DNA from: Prevotella sp. HUN102
GTDB taxonomy: Bacteria; Bacteroidota; Bacteroidia; Bacteroidales; Bacteroidaceae
Reading direction: 5' to 3'
Length of the DNA stretch: 64,000 nt
Assembly: GCF_000688375.1 (NCBI RefSeq)
Contig: NZ_JIAF01000003.1
Location: 124,001 to 188,000, forward strand
This document shows positions 7,820 to 16,320 of the stretch, one piece after another. The position numbers and the translations under genes were made by a program. Position 1 is the stretch's first letter. Each line of letters opens with the position of its first letter. A model generated the notes under the pieces. The model ran no database searches, was not told the origin of the DNA, and saw only the letters and a program-made list of their open reading frames with translations.

Positions 7820-7934
7820 ATTACGTAACGTTCAGGCAGGTTCTTAAAGATTGAAGTGAAGTTTTGAGGATGTGCCTTTACCGATTCCCGAACTCAGGCA
7901 ATACGTACAGATTACTAATTTACAAGCAGTACAG

Positions 7935-9215
7935 ATGGAACCACTCGCAGAGAGAATGAGACCCCGCACGCTCGATGAGTATGTCGGCCAGAAGCATCTG
8001 GTCGGCAAGGGTGCCGTGCTGAGGAATATGGTGGACTCCGGCCGCATCTCGTCCTTCATTCTCTGGGGGCCTCCGGGTGTGGGCAAGACCACGCTGGCAC
8101 AGATTATCGCCAACAAGCTGGAGACTCCTTTCTACACGCTCTCGGCGATAACGAGCGGCGTGAAGGACGTGCGCGACGTGATAGAACGTGCCCGGAGCAA
8201 CCGGTTCTTCAGTGCCAACTCGCCCATTCTCTTCATCGACGAAATCCACCGGTTCTCCAAATCGCAGCAGGACTCGCTCCTCGGAGCCGTGGAGAAAGGG
8301 ACGGTTACGCTCATCGGAGCAACGACGGAGAACCCTTCCTTCGAGGTAATACGCCCGTTGCTGTCGCGCTGTCAGGTCTACGTGCTCAACAGTCTGGAGA
8401 AAGACGAGCTGCTCGACCTGCTGCACTCGGCGATCGGGAACGATTCCTACCTGAAAGAACGCCGCATCGAGCTGAAGGAAACCGGCGCGATACTGCGCTA
8501 CAGCGGCGGCGACGCGCGCAAACTGCTCAACATTCTGGAGCTGCTCGTCAGCTCAACCACCGACACGCCCCTCGCGATAACCGACGAACTGGTGGAAAAC
8601 CACCTTCAGCAGAATCCCCTTGCCTACGACAAGGACGGCGAGATGCACTACGACATCATATCGGCATTCATCAAATCCATCCGGGGGAGCGACCCCGATG
8701 CGGCACTCTACTGGATGGCACGGATGATAGAGGGCGGCGAAGATCCGAAATTCATTGCCCGACGGCTCGTGATCAGCGCGGCCGAGGACATCGGCCTGGC
8801 CAATCCCAACGCCCTTCTGCTTGCCAACGCTGCCTTCGATGCCGTAACCAAGATAGGCTGGCCCGAAGGACGCATCCCACTCGCCGAAGCTGCCGTTTAC
8901 CTTGCCGTGTCGCCCAAGAGCAATTCTGCCTATCTGGGCATCGACGCAGCCTTGCAGGAAGTGCGCCGGAGCGGCAACCTTCCCGTTCCACTGCACCTTC
9001 GCAACGCACCCACCCAACTGATGTCGTCCCTCGGATACAGCGACGGATACAAATATCCCCACGACTATCCCGGGCACTTCACCGAACAACAATACTTACC
9101 TGACGCCCTCGCCGACGGCCGTTTCTGGTTTGCCCAGCATTCTCCGCAGGAGGAAAGGCACTACCAGTGGATGGTGCAGTGCTGGGGAGAGCGTTTTAAA
9201 AATGAAGAACAATGA
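7935..9215 (+). CDS. rarA: Replication-associated recombination protein A (AAA+ ATPase)
   Basis: 426 residues from MEPLAERMRP. Clamp-loader-like AAA+ protein that acts at stalled forks. Walker A GPPGVGKTT is at 45-53, Walker B LFIDEIHRF near 100, sensor 1 region IGATTENPSFE near 125, and the RarA C-terminal region with PLAEAAVYLAVSPKSN follows. An in-frame ATG at 7872 would add 21 residues with no similarity to the family start; MEPLAERMRP is the usual beginning in Bacteroidota, so the shorter form is preferred. The stop overlaps the next gene's start by four bases (ATGA), so the two are translationally coupled. Confidence 0.95.
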   Translation: MEPLAERMRPRTLDEYVGQKHLVGKGAVLRNMVDSGRISSFILWGPPGVGKTTLAQIIANKLETPFYTLSAITSGVKDVRDVIERARSNRFFSANSPILFIDEIHRFSKSQQDSLLGAVEKGTVTLIGATTENPSFEVIRPLLSRCQVYVLNSLEKDELLDLLHSAIGNDSYLKERRIELKETGAILRYSGGDARKLLNILELLVSSTTDTPLAITDELVENHLQQNPLAYDKDGEMHYDIISAFIKSIRGSDPDAALYWMARMIEGGEDPKFIARRLVISAAEDIGLANPNALLLANAAFDAVTKIGWPEGRIPLAEAAVYLAVSPKSNSAYLGIDAALQEVRRSGNLPVPLHLRNAPTQLMSSLGYSDGYKYPHDYPGHFTEQQYLPDALADGRFWFAQHSPQEERHYQWMVQCWGERFKNEEQ

Positions 9216-10165
9216 AAATAGTAGATTTAGACGGCTATGCAGCCAATCCCGGAGACATCTCTTGGGAAGAAGTAGAAGCACTCGGAGAGTTCAAGCTCTA
9301 CGACTTCTCGTCGGAAGACGAAATCATTGAAAGAGCGAAGGATGCTGAAATTCTGCTCATCAACAAGATAAACATCACACGCGAAATCATCAGCCAACTG
9401 CCGAAACTGAAGTATATCGGCGAACTTGCCACGGGCTACAACAACATCGACACCGTGGCCGCACGCGAAAAGGGCATCATCGTTACGAATATCCCTGCTT
9501 ACAGCACCGACAGCGTGGCGCAGAGCGTGTTCGCCCATCTGCTCAACGTGGCCAACCGTGTGGACTATTACGCCAACGAGACGCGCCGCGGCGTATGGAG
9601 CAAGCAGCGTTCGTTCTGCTATTGGGACGAGCCTCTGATGGAACTCTCGGGCAAGACGCTCGGAATCGTCGGACTGGGAAACATCGGAGCAAAGGTGGCA
9701 CACGTGGGACATACGCTCGGAATGGACATTTCGGCATTCACAAGCAAGAGCAGCAGCACGCTGCCTGAATGGGTTAGAAAGACAACGCTCAACGGACTCT
9801 TCAACACTTCCGACGTGATTTCGCTCCACTGCCCGCTGACGGCCGAGACCAACAGGATGATCAACGACGAGACACTCGCCGAAATGCGCGACGGCACCAT
9901 ACTCATCAACACCGGACGCGGTGCGCTCATCGACGAGGATGCCGTGCTCCGTGCCTTGGAGTCGGGCCATCTGCTCGCCTACTGCGCCGACGTAATGACC
10001 GAAGAGCCGCCCAAGCCCGACACACCTCTGCTCCAACACCCCCACGCCTACATCACGCCGCACATTGCTTGGGCTACGGTAGAGGCCCGTCAGCGTCTGA
10101 TGCGTATATGCGCCGACAACATCAGGGCATTCATCGAGGGCAATCCACAGAACGTGGTAAACTGA
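9212..10165 (+). CDS. hprA: D-2-hydroxyacid dehydrogenase (glycerate dehydrogenase type)
   Basis: 317 residues. NAD-dependent cytosolic oxidoreductase of the D-isomer family, most like hydroxypyruvate/glycerate dehydrogenase. The Rossmann motif GLGNIG lies near 150-155. The catalytic set is visible: Arg in INTGRGALIDE, Glu in MTEEPP, His in THIAW-like ITPHIAWATVEAR. The start codon overlaps the end of rarA by four bases, so expression is coupled, although no functional link between the two is known. Substrate choice within the family (glycerate, lactate or others) cannot be settled from sequence. Confidence 0.88.
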   Translation: MKIVDLDGYAANPGDISWEEVEALGEFKLYDFSSEDEIIERAKDAEILLINKINITREIISQLPKLKYIGELATGYNNIDTVAAREKGIIVTNIPAYSTDSVAQSVFAHLLNVANRVDYYANETRRGVWSKQRSFCYWDEPLMELSGKTLGIVGLGNIGAKVAHVGHTLGMDISAFTSKSSSTLPEWVRKTTLNGLFNTSDVISLHCPLTAETNRMINDETLAEMRDGTILINTGRGALIDEDAVLRALESGHLLAYCADVMTEEPPKPDTPLLQHPHAYITPHIAWATVEARQRLMRICADNIRAFIEGNPQNVVN

Positions 10166-10363
10166 TTTCGGCCTCAACCCAACCCCGGAGAACCCGGCTG
10201 ACAGACTGAAGGAGAAGCTGAATACAGGCAGACAAGGCGAGGGAGAACAGAACTGCAAGGAGAACGGCCGTCAGGCAATCCGTCCTGCAAGCGCAGACCA
10301 GTCTGCACTCCTGCGCCCTTGTTGTGCGTATCCCCGTCAAATCACACACAACACAAATCACAG

Positions 10364-11023
10364 ATGATATACAACGACCCGGAACTTGTGCACACGCTGC
10401 AACAGGTATTGGAAGTTTTAGGCACATTCGCCTTTGCAATCTCAGGAATAAGACACGCTGCTGCAAAGCATTTCGACTGGTTCGGAGGATACGTATGCGG
10501 CGTGGCCGTCGCAATCGGCGGCGGAACCATCCGCGATCTCATTCTCGGCGTAGCTCCTTTCTGGACAACCGACATCAGATACCTCCTCTTTACCGGCCTC
10601 GCACTCATCCTCACCGTTGCATTCCGCAAGGCAATGAAACAGCTCGACAACGCTTGGTTCGTCTTCGACACGCTCGGCCTTGCCTTCTTCACCATTGCCG
10701 GAATGCAGAAGACGCTCGAACTGGGGCATCCCTTCTGGCTGGCGATCGTTATGGGCTGTATGACCGGTGTGGCAGGAGGCGTCATCCGCGACGTAATATT
10801 AAATAATGTGCCCGTCATCTTCCACAAGGAAATCTATGCAATAGCGAGCATCGCAGGCGGATTCATCTATTGGGCACTCTACGTGCTCGGTTTCAGCCTG
10901 CCCACCGTCGCCATATCCACCTTCCTCGTAATCTGTCTAACACGCTTTATTGCAGTATATTATCACATTACCCTCCCCATTCTGCACGACGAGGAAGAAA
11001 AAAATGATGAAAAAAACTGCTGA
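10364..11023 (+). CDS. TRIC-type (UPF0126) membrane protein
   Basis: 219 residues from MIYNDPELV. Contains the internal two-fold repeat of the family, each half with a GGGxxRD motif: AIGGGTIRDLILG near residue 50 and VAGGVIRDVILNN near 135. About seven transmembrane helices are predicted by eye. Bacterial TRIC homologues form trimers that conduct monovalent cations; some UPF0126 members are annotated as glycine transporters. The tail is highly charged (HDEEEKNDEKNC). It begins about 200 nt after hprA and is followed closely by the tRNA-Arg promoter. An upstream in-frame start would add 15 residues but gives no membrane helix and is not preferred. Confidence 0.85.
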   Translation: MIYNDPELVHTLQQVLEVLGTFAFAISGIRHAAAKHFDWFGGYVCGVAVAIGGGTIRDLILGVAPFWTTDIRYLLFTGLALILTVAFRKAMKQLDNAWFVFDTLGLAFFTIAGMQKTLELGHPFWLAIVMGCMTGVAGGVIRDVILNNVPVIFHKEIYAIASIAGGFIYWALYVLGFSLPTVAISTFLVICLTRFIAVYYHITLPILHDEEEKNDEKNC

Positions 11024-11027
11024 AATG

Positions 11028-11060
11028 TTTGGTCAATACACCAAAAAGCATTACCTTTGC
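11028..11060 (+). promoter_or_regulatory. Promoter of tRNA-Arg
   Basis: TTTG (11028-11031), 20 nt, TACCTTTGC (11052-11060), then ACTCGCAATT. From the -7 element onward 19 nt are identical to the initiator-tRNA promoter on the other strand. Confidence 0.8.
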
Positions 11061-11114
11061 ACTCGCAATTAAGAAATACATCACTTGTAATTCGCTGTTG
11101 CGACCATTTCAAAT

Positions 11115-11188
11115 GGTTCCGTAGCTCAACTGAATAGAGCACTTGACTACGGATCAAGAGGTTGCGGGTTTGAATCCCTCCGGAATCA
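11115..11188 (+). tRNA. tRNA-Arg (anticodon ACG)
   Basis: A 74-nt cloverleaf: acceptor arms GGTTCCG and CGGAATC with discriminator A, D stem GCTC/GAGC, anticodon stem CTTGA/TCAAG around the loop CTACGGA (anticodon ACG), T arm GCGGG-TTTGAAT-CCCTC. CCA is not encoded. Two details stand out: a C-U mismatch at T-stem pair 50-64, and A19 together with U56 where G19-C56 is usual, a covariation that keeps the D-loop/T-loop contact. A34 would need deamination to inosine. Confidence 0.95.
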
Positions 11189-11190
11189 CA

Positions 11191-11224
11191 ATAGGACATC
11201 TCATTGAGGTGTCCTATTTTTTTA
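11191..11224 (+). terminator. Terminator of tRNA-Arg
   Basis: AGGACATCTC (11193-11202) pairs with GAGGTGTCCT (11206-11215) around a 3-nt loop, followed by eight Ts, starting two nt after the tRNA 3' end. Confidence 0.85.
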
Positions 11225-11500
11225 TCTCCCCAAGCAAGGTTTTCCGCCTTCCGCACAAGCATTCCCAACAATTCAACGACGCAGCAGCCTATCTGCCGAA
11301 AGCCCTTTTATCTCCCTACCTGAGTTCAGAATAAAATAGTAAGTCTCTCTCACAGATTCCTCGGATTCACAGATTTACACCTACCTTCCCGAACACAGAG
11401 AAGGCAAAGCCTTCAAGGATGGCACAGATGTCCGATGAAAACGATTGGATATTCGGTCTGCAATACTCATTCTCACAAGAAACAGAAAACCAAACAGCAC

Positions 11501-11540
11501 AAAAAAACAGCGTCTGAAACCTTTTTGAAGTTTCAGACGC
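11501..11540 (-). terminator. Terminator of initiator tRNA-Met
   Basis: Read on the minus strand, GCGTCTGAAAC pairs with GTTTCAGACGC (11 bp; plus positions 11530-11540 and 11510-11520), followed by TGTTTTTTTG, five nt downstream of the tRNA. Confidence 0.85.
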
Positions 11541-11545
11541 CTTAG

Positions 11546-11618
11546 TTGCGGGTGCAAGACTCGAACATGCGACCTCCAGGTTATGAGCCTGGCGAGCTAC
11601 CAACTGCTCCAACCCGCG
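11546..11618 (-). tRNA. Initiator tRNA-fMet (anticodon CAT)
   Basis: 73 nt. It is the initiator type by the C1-A72 mismatch (CGCGGGT opposite ACCCGCA), the A11-U24 pair in the D stem (GAGC/GCTC) and the loop CTCATAA. The anticodon stem CCAGG/CCTGG has A29-U41 followed by two G-C pairs, instead of the classical three consecutive G-C pairs. The T stem GCATG/CTTGC contains a U-U mismatch at 52-62. CCA is not encoded. The promoter is at 11673-11705 and the terminator at 11501-11540. Confidence 0.93.
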
Positions 11619-11672
11619 ATATTAACCATTCAATTCTAAAACAAGTTGTAAACCCATTCCTGAATTGCGAGT

Positions 11673-11705
11673 GCAAAGGTAGCCATTTTTTCTCATTCCA
11701 CCAAA
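11673..11705 (-). promoter_or_regulatory. Promoter of initiator tRNA-Met
   Basis: On the minus strand TTTG (11705-11702), 20 nt, TACCTTTGC (11681-11673), followed by ACTCGCAATTCAGGAA. Same words and spacing as the tRNA-Arg promoter at 11028-11060. Confidence 0.8.
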
Positions 11706-12194
11706 TTTTTGTACTAAAACCACGGAGAATAAACATTTATTTAACATTCCTAAAAAAGCTCTCTCTTCCTTCCTCACCTTATATATGTATATGTTTCAGC
11801 CAATTATGACAGCAACATCGTGCAGCAAGAGAATCTTCCGTTTAACATTCTGAACCAGAATCTGAAGTCCGTCCGACACCACCCACCGCACTCCCGTTTT
11901 CCAAACGTGCGAAGAACGCACGCCAATCTTCGCAAGAATGCAATGCAAGTGTGCGAAGATTGCAGCGCATTCTTCGCACAAACGCAAACTCATTGTAAAA
12001 TACTAATAATATGACACTTACAATAATAAATAAAATCTTACGGCAAACGATTCCAAGCACCACGGTAACATTTTTATAAAATCTGTAACCGAAAAGCAAC
12101 AGATTCGTAAATGCTTCTTCACGCACTCGCAACTCTCCTGTAACAACGCTGCACTAATTTTGCAGACGTAAAAACAAACATAGTTCTCAGAAAA
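11706..12194. other. Divergent spacer upstream of the TonB receptor remnant
   Basis: Contains R1 copy 3 (about 11865-12030, minus orientation). The rest is A+T-rich without a recognisable gene. GCAGACG at about 12160 and nearby bases do not form a clear promoter. Confidence 0.5.
11865..12030 (-). repeat. R1 double-hairpin dispersed element, copy 3
   Basis: On the minus strand TGCGAAGAATGCGC faces TGCAATCTTCGCA, then TGCGAAGATTGG faces TGCGTTCTTCGCA. The tail is more diverged than in copies 1, 2, 6 and 7. Confidence 0.65.
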
Positions 12195-13980
12195 ATGAAA
12201 AAGAAAAAAAGGGGATTTATTGCCATCATCTTGCTACTGCTGATGAGCATTCAGGCAAACGCACAGGAAATTGCAGGCAACGTTTACGAGGCTAAGACAA
12301 ACGCACCCGTAATCGGAGCCACCATCGAGTCGGCTGACGGAAAGCCGCTGGCAGTTACCGACATCGACGGCGATTTCGTCATCACGGGACTGGAGAATCA
12401 GACCTACTCCATCGTGGTGAGATACATAGGCTACAAGACAAAGAGAATAGACGGCGTAAAGGCGCAACCTTCAGGAGCTGACAATGTGGTGAAGATAGCT
12501 ATGGAGGTGGACGACCAACAGCTTCAGGAAGTGCAGGTTACGGCAGTTGCACGGCGCAACACCGAACAGGCAATGATCCAGATAACGAAGAACAGCGACG
12601 CCATCGTGAGCAACATCTCGGCACAGGAGATAAGCAAGACGCAGGACTCCAATGCAGGCGAGGTAATCCGCCGTGTGCCGGGCGTCAGCCTCATCGAAGA
12701 CAAGTTCGTTATGGTGCGCGGTCTTTCTCAGCGATATAACAATGTGTGGATCAACGGAGGAGCCGTGCCAAGCTCCGAGGCTGACTCGCGCGCTTTCTCG
12801 TTCGACATCATTCCCAGTTCGCAGATAGACAACCTCACGATTGTCAAGATGCCGTCGCCCGAATACCCTGCCGATTACAGCGGCGGATTCATCATCGTGA
12901 ACACGAAGGAGATTCCTTCCGAGAACTCACTGTCGCTTATGCTCGGAGGAAACTGGAACACGCAGACTGCCTTTCAGGATTTCAATTCCTACAAAGGCTC
13001 GGGCACAGACTTCCTTGGCTTCGACGGCGGCAAACGCTCGCTCGGCAACGGCATCAGCACCCGAATGAACCTCCTCCCGAACGGCGGAACCGACCTGCTC
13101 GGAAACGGGCTGAACAACGACTGGACAACGAAGAAGCACACTCCTTTAGCCGACCTGAAGCTCTCGCTAAACTGGAACCGCCGCTGGAACGTGGGCGAAC
13201 ACCGGCTCGGTATGATCGCAATGGTAAATTACAGCAACGAATACCGTACCTACGAGGATATGCAGAACAATCTCTTCGGCATATACGACGCGCAGAACGA
13301 CCGCGAGAACTATCTCCGGCACTCCGTAGACGACCAGTACAACCACAACGTGCGTCTCGGCGCAATGCTCAACCTGCCCCTCCTCACTGCGAACGGACTC
13401 AACAAATTCCAGTTCAAGAACATCGTAAACCAGATTGGAAGCAGCCGCTATACTTGGCGTGAGGGCGTGAGCGCACAGTCGAATATGGAGCATTCCGCCG
13501 AATACTACTACCGCAGCCGTACCACCTACAACGGCCAGATCACGGGCAAGCACACCCTGCCGAACGACGAACTCGACTGGAACGTGGACTACGCCTACGC
13601 CAACCGTCTCATCCCCGACCGACGACGCTACCTCATCGACGACGCCACCGAGACCGGGCAGCTCGCCCTGACCACAGGAAACGACATGTCACGAGAGTGA
13701 ATCCGTCTCGACGAGCACATCGTTTCGGCAGGCGTGAACGACCTCCACAAGTTCCGTTTCGGCTCTTTCGAGCCATCGCTCAAGGTGGGTGCATACGGCG
13801 AGTACCGTACACGTGAATACAACACACGCAACTTCATCTACAACTGGAACGCTTCCAGCAACACGATGCCGGAGAACTTCAGATATATGGACATCCCTGC
13901 GCTGCTGAGCAACGGCGGGAACTTCGGCACAGACCGTCTCTACCTGCTCGAACAGATGAATATGCGCAACGACTACCAAT
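12195..13980 (+). pseudogene. TonB-dependent outer-membrane receptor, broken by an in-frame stop and 3' truncation
   Basis: Signal peptide (residues 1-23, ending IQANAQ), CarboxypepD-regulatory domain (about 25-108, EIAGNVYEAKTNAPVIGAT), plug (about 118-240, VIRRVPGVSLIEDKFVMVRG and IVKMPSPEYPADYSGGF in parts), then the first beta-strands. TGA at 13698-13700 interrupts the frame; the same frame continues with clear receptor sequence (IRLDEHIVSAGVNDLHKF) to about 13980, so the stop is probably a CGA-to-TGA change. After LEQMNMRND the receptor ends abruptly and runs into another protein in a different frame. About 595 of an expected 900 or more residues remain. The barrel cannot be complete, so the gene is not functional as a receptor. 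Confidence 0.85.
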
Positions 13981-14616
13981 GCTTCAGGCTCTGACGTTAC
14001 GCCCTACACCTCGGCAACATTCTCAAACATCACTTTCGTAGGGCCTAAGCTCGATGCAGGTTTTCAGAACAACACCGACTATATCAACGGCGGCACGATG
14101 AACCCGAACAACGGTTCGGCTCTCGGCAAGCACCAGAGCGCAATGCACATCCGCAGAAACACACGCCTGAACTGCGTGAACTCGCTCGCAGTGGGCTATC
14201 CTATCGGCCTGATTCTCGACAACGAGAAGGGCAACACGCAGGGTGCTGCGTCGGCTGGCAGCCTCAAATTGCAGAACATCTGGTTTGCAGGAATGGACAT
14301 CACAGGCTCCGATTATAATAAGGTGTACAAGGACGAGCTTTACAACTACGGCAGCAAGACTACCGATGCTTCCAAAAAGTCGTTCGCAAGCACGTTCTTC
14401 CTCGCACAGACTGGCAACAAGACCTTCGATTCGTGGTCTACGCTCGTGGCAAGCAACGGCTATACGCCGCTCACAGGCAGCCCATTGCTCACAGGCGCAG
14501 CTTGGAACGGCCTCGGCAACTGGTTCAGTCAGGTGGCTTATGTGGGTGCTTTCGGCGCAAACGACGCTTGGGCAAGCAACTGGACAGAGTTCGATCCCGT
14601 GAATGCGAATTATTAA
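13972..14616 (+). pseudogene. C-terminal part of a Bacteroidota surface protein of the beta-helix type
   Basis: Reading in a different frame from the preceding receptor, about 214 codons give SGSDVTPYTSATFSNITFVG, HIRRNTRLNCVNSLAVGYPI, GLILDN and an ending WTEFDPVNANY. This is the C-terminal half of large secreted proteins that typically follow TonB receptors in Bacteroidota (repeat segments such as TSAxFSNxTxxGP, then HIRRN). No start, signal peptide or N-terminal half is present. The fusion point lies at about 13970-13981. It is best explained by a deletion removing the 3' end of the receptor gene and the 5' half of its neighbour. Confidence 0.78.
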
Positions 14617-14695
14617 AAGGGAACGAGGAAACGAGTGGACGAGTTCACAAGGCGACGAGTTTACGAGTGAACAAGCTGACAAGCAAGATAGTACA
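14611..14695 (+). repeat. R2 period-8 CRAG array
   Basis: Runs of octamers of the form NNNN-CRAG: GGAACGAG, GAAACGAG, TGGACGAG, TTCACAAG, GCGACGAG, TTTACGAG, TGAACAAG, CTGACAAG. It begins at the stop codon of the preceding fragment. Confidence 0.7.
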
Positions 14696-14715
14696 TCTGT
14701 ATCGTGAATGCAAAG

Positions 14716-14750
14716 GAGAGCAGGTCGGAAGACTTGCTCTCTTCTTTTAT
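14716..14750 (+). terminator. Terminator after the surface-protein fragment
   Basis: GAGAGCAGGTC (14716-14726) pairs with GACTTGCTCTC (14731-14741), followed by TTCTTTTAT. Confidence 0.7.
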
Positions 14751-15114
14751 ATTTTCCATTCTCGGAAATGATTCAACATTATGCCCCCTACATAGACAAG
14801 CATCCGCAGACTCTGTTAAAATTAGTTATAAGAGAAATTTTCTATTACCTGAAACCTCGATTCGGAAAGCAACAAAGACAAAAGGAAAGGACGATGAGAG
14901 GTTACAGAATGAAAGTTGCAGGCGAAGCATAGATGATAAAACAACAGGTTGAGAGAGGGTAAGATATGGAACAAGTTCGGACTTTTAGAAGAGAAACAGA
15001 AAAGCAGAAAGAAGATACTCAATGTAAAATAATTTTCTAAATATCACACAAACGCAGAGCAATGAAACAGAAAAAAATGAGGAAGAAATATACGCTGGGA
15101 AGACCGAAAAGCCG

Positions 15115-15310
15115 ATGACACCCGGCAAGCGTGCGAAGAATGCGCAGCGACTGTACGAGAAACGGAAGGCAACTATGCGAAGAATGGAATGCGTTTGTGC
15201 GAAGAACGGAACGCCTATCCATCCTAAACGGAAGACAAACAGAGGATAATAAAAGAAAAGAAATGACGGAAAGAGGCACAAAACCGACCCATTCGTGCGA
15301 AGAATGAAGA
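15115..15310 (-). repeat. R1-related repeat cluster, copy 4 (degenerate)
   Basis: Four TGCGAAGAA blocks (at about 15129, 15176, 15198 and 15296) spaced irregularly. It contains the R1 stem words but lacks the conserved tail. Confidence 0.55.
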
Positions 15311-15685
15311 GAGGTTTCCACAGCGAGAAAAAGGAAGGAAGGGCAAAGCATTAAGACAGAGGATTTTATGAAAACGATGAAAAAACGGAGTTTTTCTAAC
15401 GGAGCATTCCATTGCACGGAAAGGAGAAATGTCTGCAGCCAATCTGTAAAATTAATTCACAGAAGAATCGGCATCCGTCAGCAAAATTATCAATGAGTGA
15501 TAACGAACAAAGCGCGGCACAGGATATTGTCTGTGGGAAATCAAGAGAAAAGATAGCAATTTGTAAGCACTCCCTATCAGCACGGAAATGCCTGTAACAG
15601 GGCTATTCGGGCATAAGTTTGTAAAAGTTGGTTATTGTTTCTTTCTTAATGTGAATTTATGTTATATTTTTTATTTTCTTCGGCT

Positions 15686-15693
15686 TATCTTTG
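15686..15693 (+). promoter_or_regulatory. -7 element of the methylaspartate mutase operon
   Basis: TATCTTTG 84 nt before the mutase S start codon. There is no good -33 word. A cobalamin-riboswitch consensus is not apparent in the leader. Confidence 0.5.
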
Positions 15694-15776
15694 TTTTTAA
15701 GAAATTAAGATTGTAAGTTTGCATTGAATTGAAGAATACCTACAATACAAAAACATTACAAAAAATACATATTGCT

Positions 15777-16193
15777 ATGGAAAAAAAGACAATCGTAACT
15801 GGTGTGATTGGTGCCGACGCACACGCCGTGGGCAACAAAATCATCGCTTTTGCACTTGAACAGCACAATTACAACGTAGTGAACCTCGGTGTGATGGTGG
15901 CACAGGAAGAATACATCGCTGCCGCCATCGAGACCAATGCCGACGCCATCCTCGTGTCGTCAATGTACGGACACGGCGAAATAGACTGTCAGGGCTTCCG
16001 CCAGAAGTGCGACGAGGCAGGCCTTCAGGGCATTCCAATCTTCGTGGGCGGCAACCTCGTGGTGGGAAAGCAGAACTTTGAGGACGTGGAGAAGCGTTTC
16101 CTCGATATGGGATTCACAAAGGTATATCCTCCCGGAACAGACATTGAAATCTCTATCAAGGACCTCGACAAAGTACTGGGAAAGGAAGACTAA
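15777..16193 (+). CDS. glmS: Methylaspartate (glutamate) mutase subunit S
   Basis: 138 residues. Small adenosylcobalamin-binding subunit of glutamate mutase, which isomerises L-glutamate to (2S,3S)-3-methylaspartate. The cobalamin motif D14-x-H16-x-x-G19 (DAHAVG) supplies the His that coordinates cobalt, followed by the conserved [10 protein letters not shown] and GGNLVVGK blocks. Start chosen at MEKKT; an upstream ATG adds 16 residues unlike the family. First gene of the cluster, promoter at 15686. The stop was probably once directly next to the glmL start: a diverged copy of that junction now lies 110 nt downstream. Not to be confused with glucosamine-6-phosphate synthase (52707-54554), which carries the same symbol. 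Confidence 0.95.
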   Translation: MEKKTIVTGVIGADAHAVGNKIIAFALEQHNYNVVNLGVMVAQEEYIAAAIETNADAILVSSMYGHGEIDCQGFRQKCDEAGLQGIPIFVGGNLVVGKQNFEDVEKRFLDMGFTKVYPPGTDIEISIKDLDKVLGKED

Positions 16194-16320
16194 AAGGAAA
16201 TACCTGACAGTTTTCTCACATTGTCATATTTCCCATTTCCTATTTAACATTTCACATTATCCCATTTAACATTTCCCATTTAACGTTAGGAAAGGAATAC
16301 TAAATGAAGTACCTTACAGT
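16179..16320 (+). repeat. Duplicated gene junction flanking an R5 array
   Basis: GGAAAGGAAGACTAAAAGG and following bases (16179-16211) and GGAAAGGAATACTAAATGAAG and following bases (16289-16320) align over about 32 nt with one indel. Both end in TACCTKACAGT. Between them lies a pyrimidine-rich array (16203-16286) of CACATT, TTTCCCAT and TTTAAC words. The left copy keeps the mutase S stop, the right copy the glmL start. Confidence 0.75.

Larger units (their letters stand above)
14617..15776. other. 1160-nt spacer without a gene
   Basis: Holds the R2 array (14611-14695), a terminator-like hairpin (14716-14741), an irregular R1 cluster (about 15115-15310) and, at the right end, the promoter of the methylaspartate operon (15686-15693). 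Open frames here are short, with no recognisable product. The region probably contains the decayed remains of the TonB locus. Confidence 0.6.

Noticed and set aside
7872..7934. Longer start for rarA
   Set aside because: The extra 21 residues lack family similarity; MEPLAERMRP at 7935 is the usual beginning, though the upstream ATG is within the transcript.
9227..10258. 343-codon minus-strand frame opposite hprA
   Set aside because: Antisense shadow of a conserved dehydrogenase gene.
15540..15776. Possible cobalamin riboswitch before the mutase S gene
   Set aside because: The conserved B12 box and a suitable multi-stem layout were not found.
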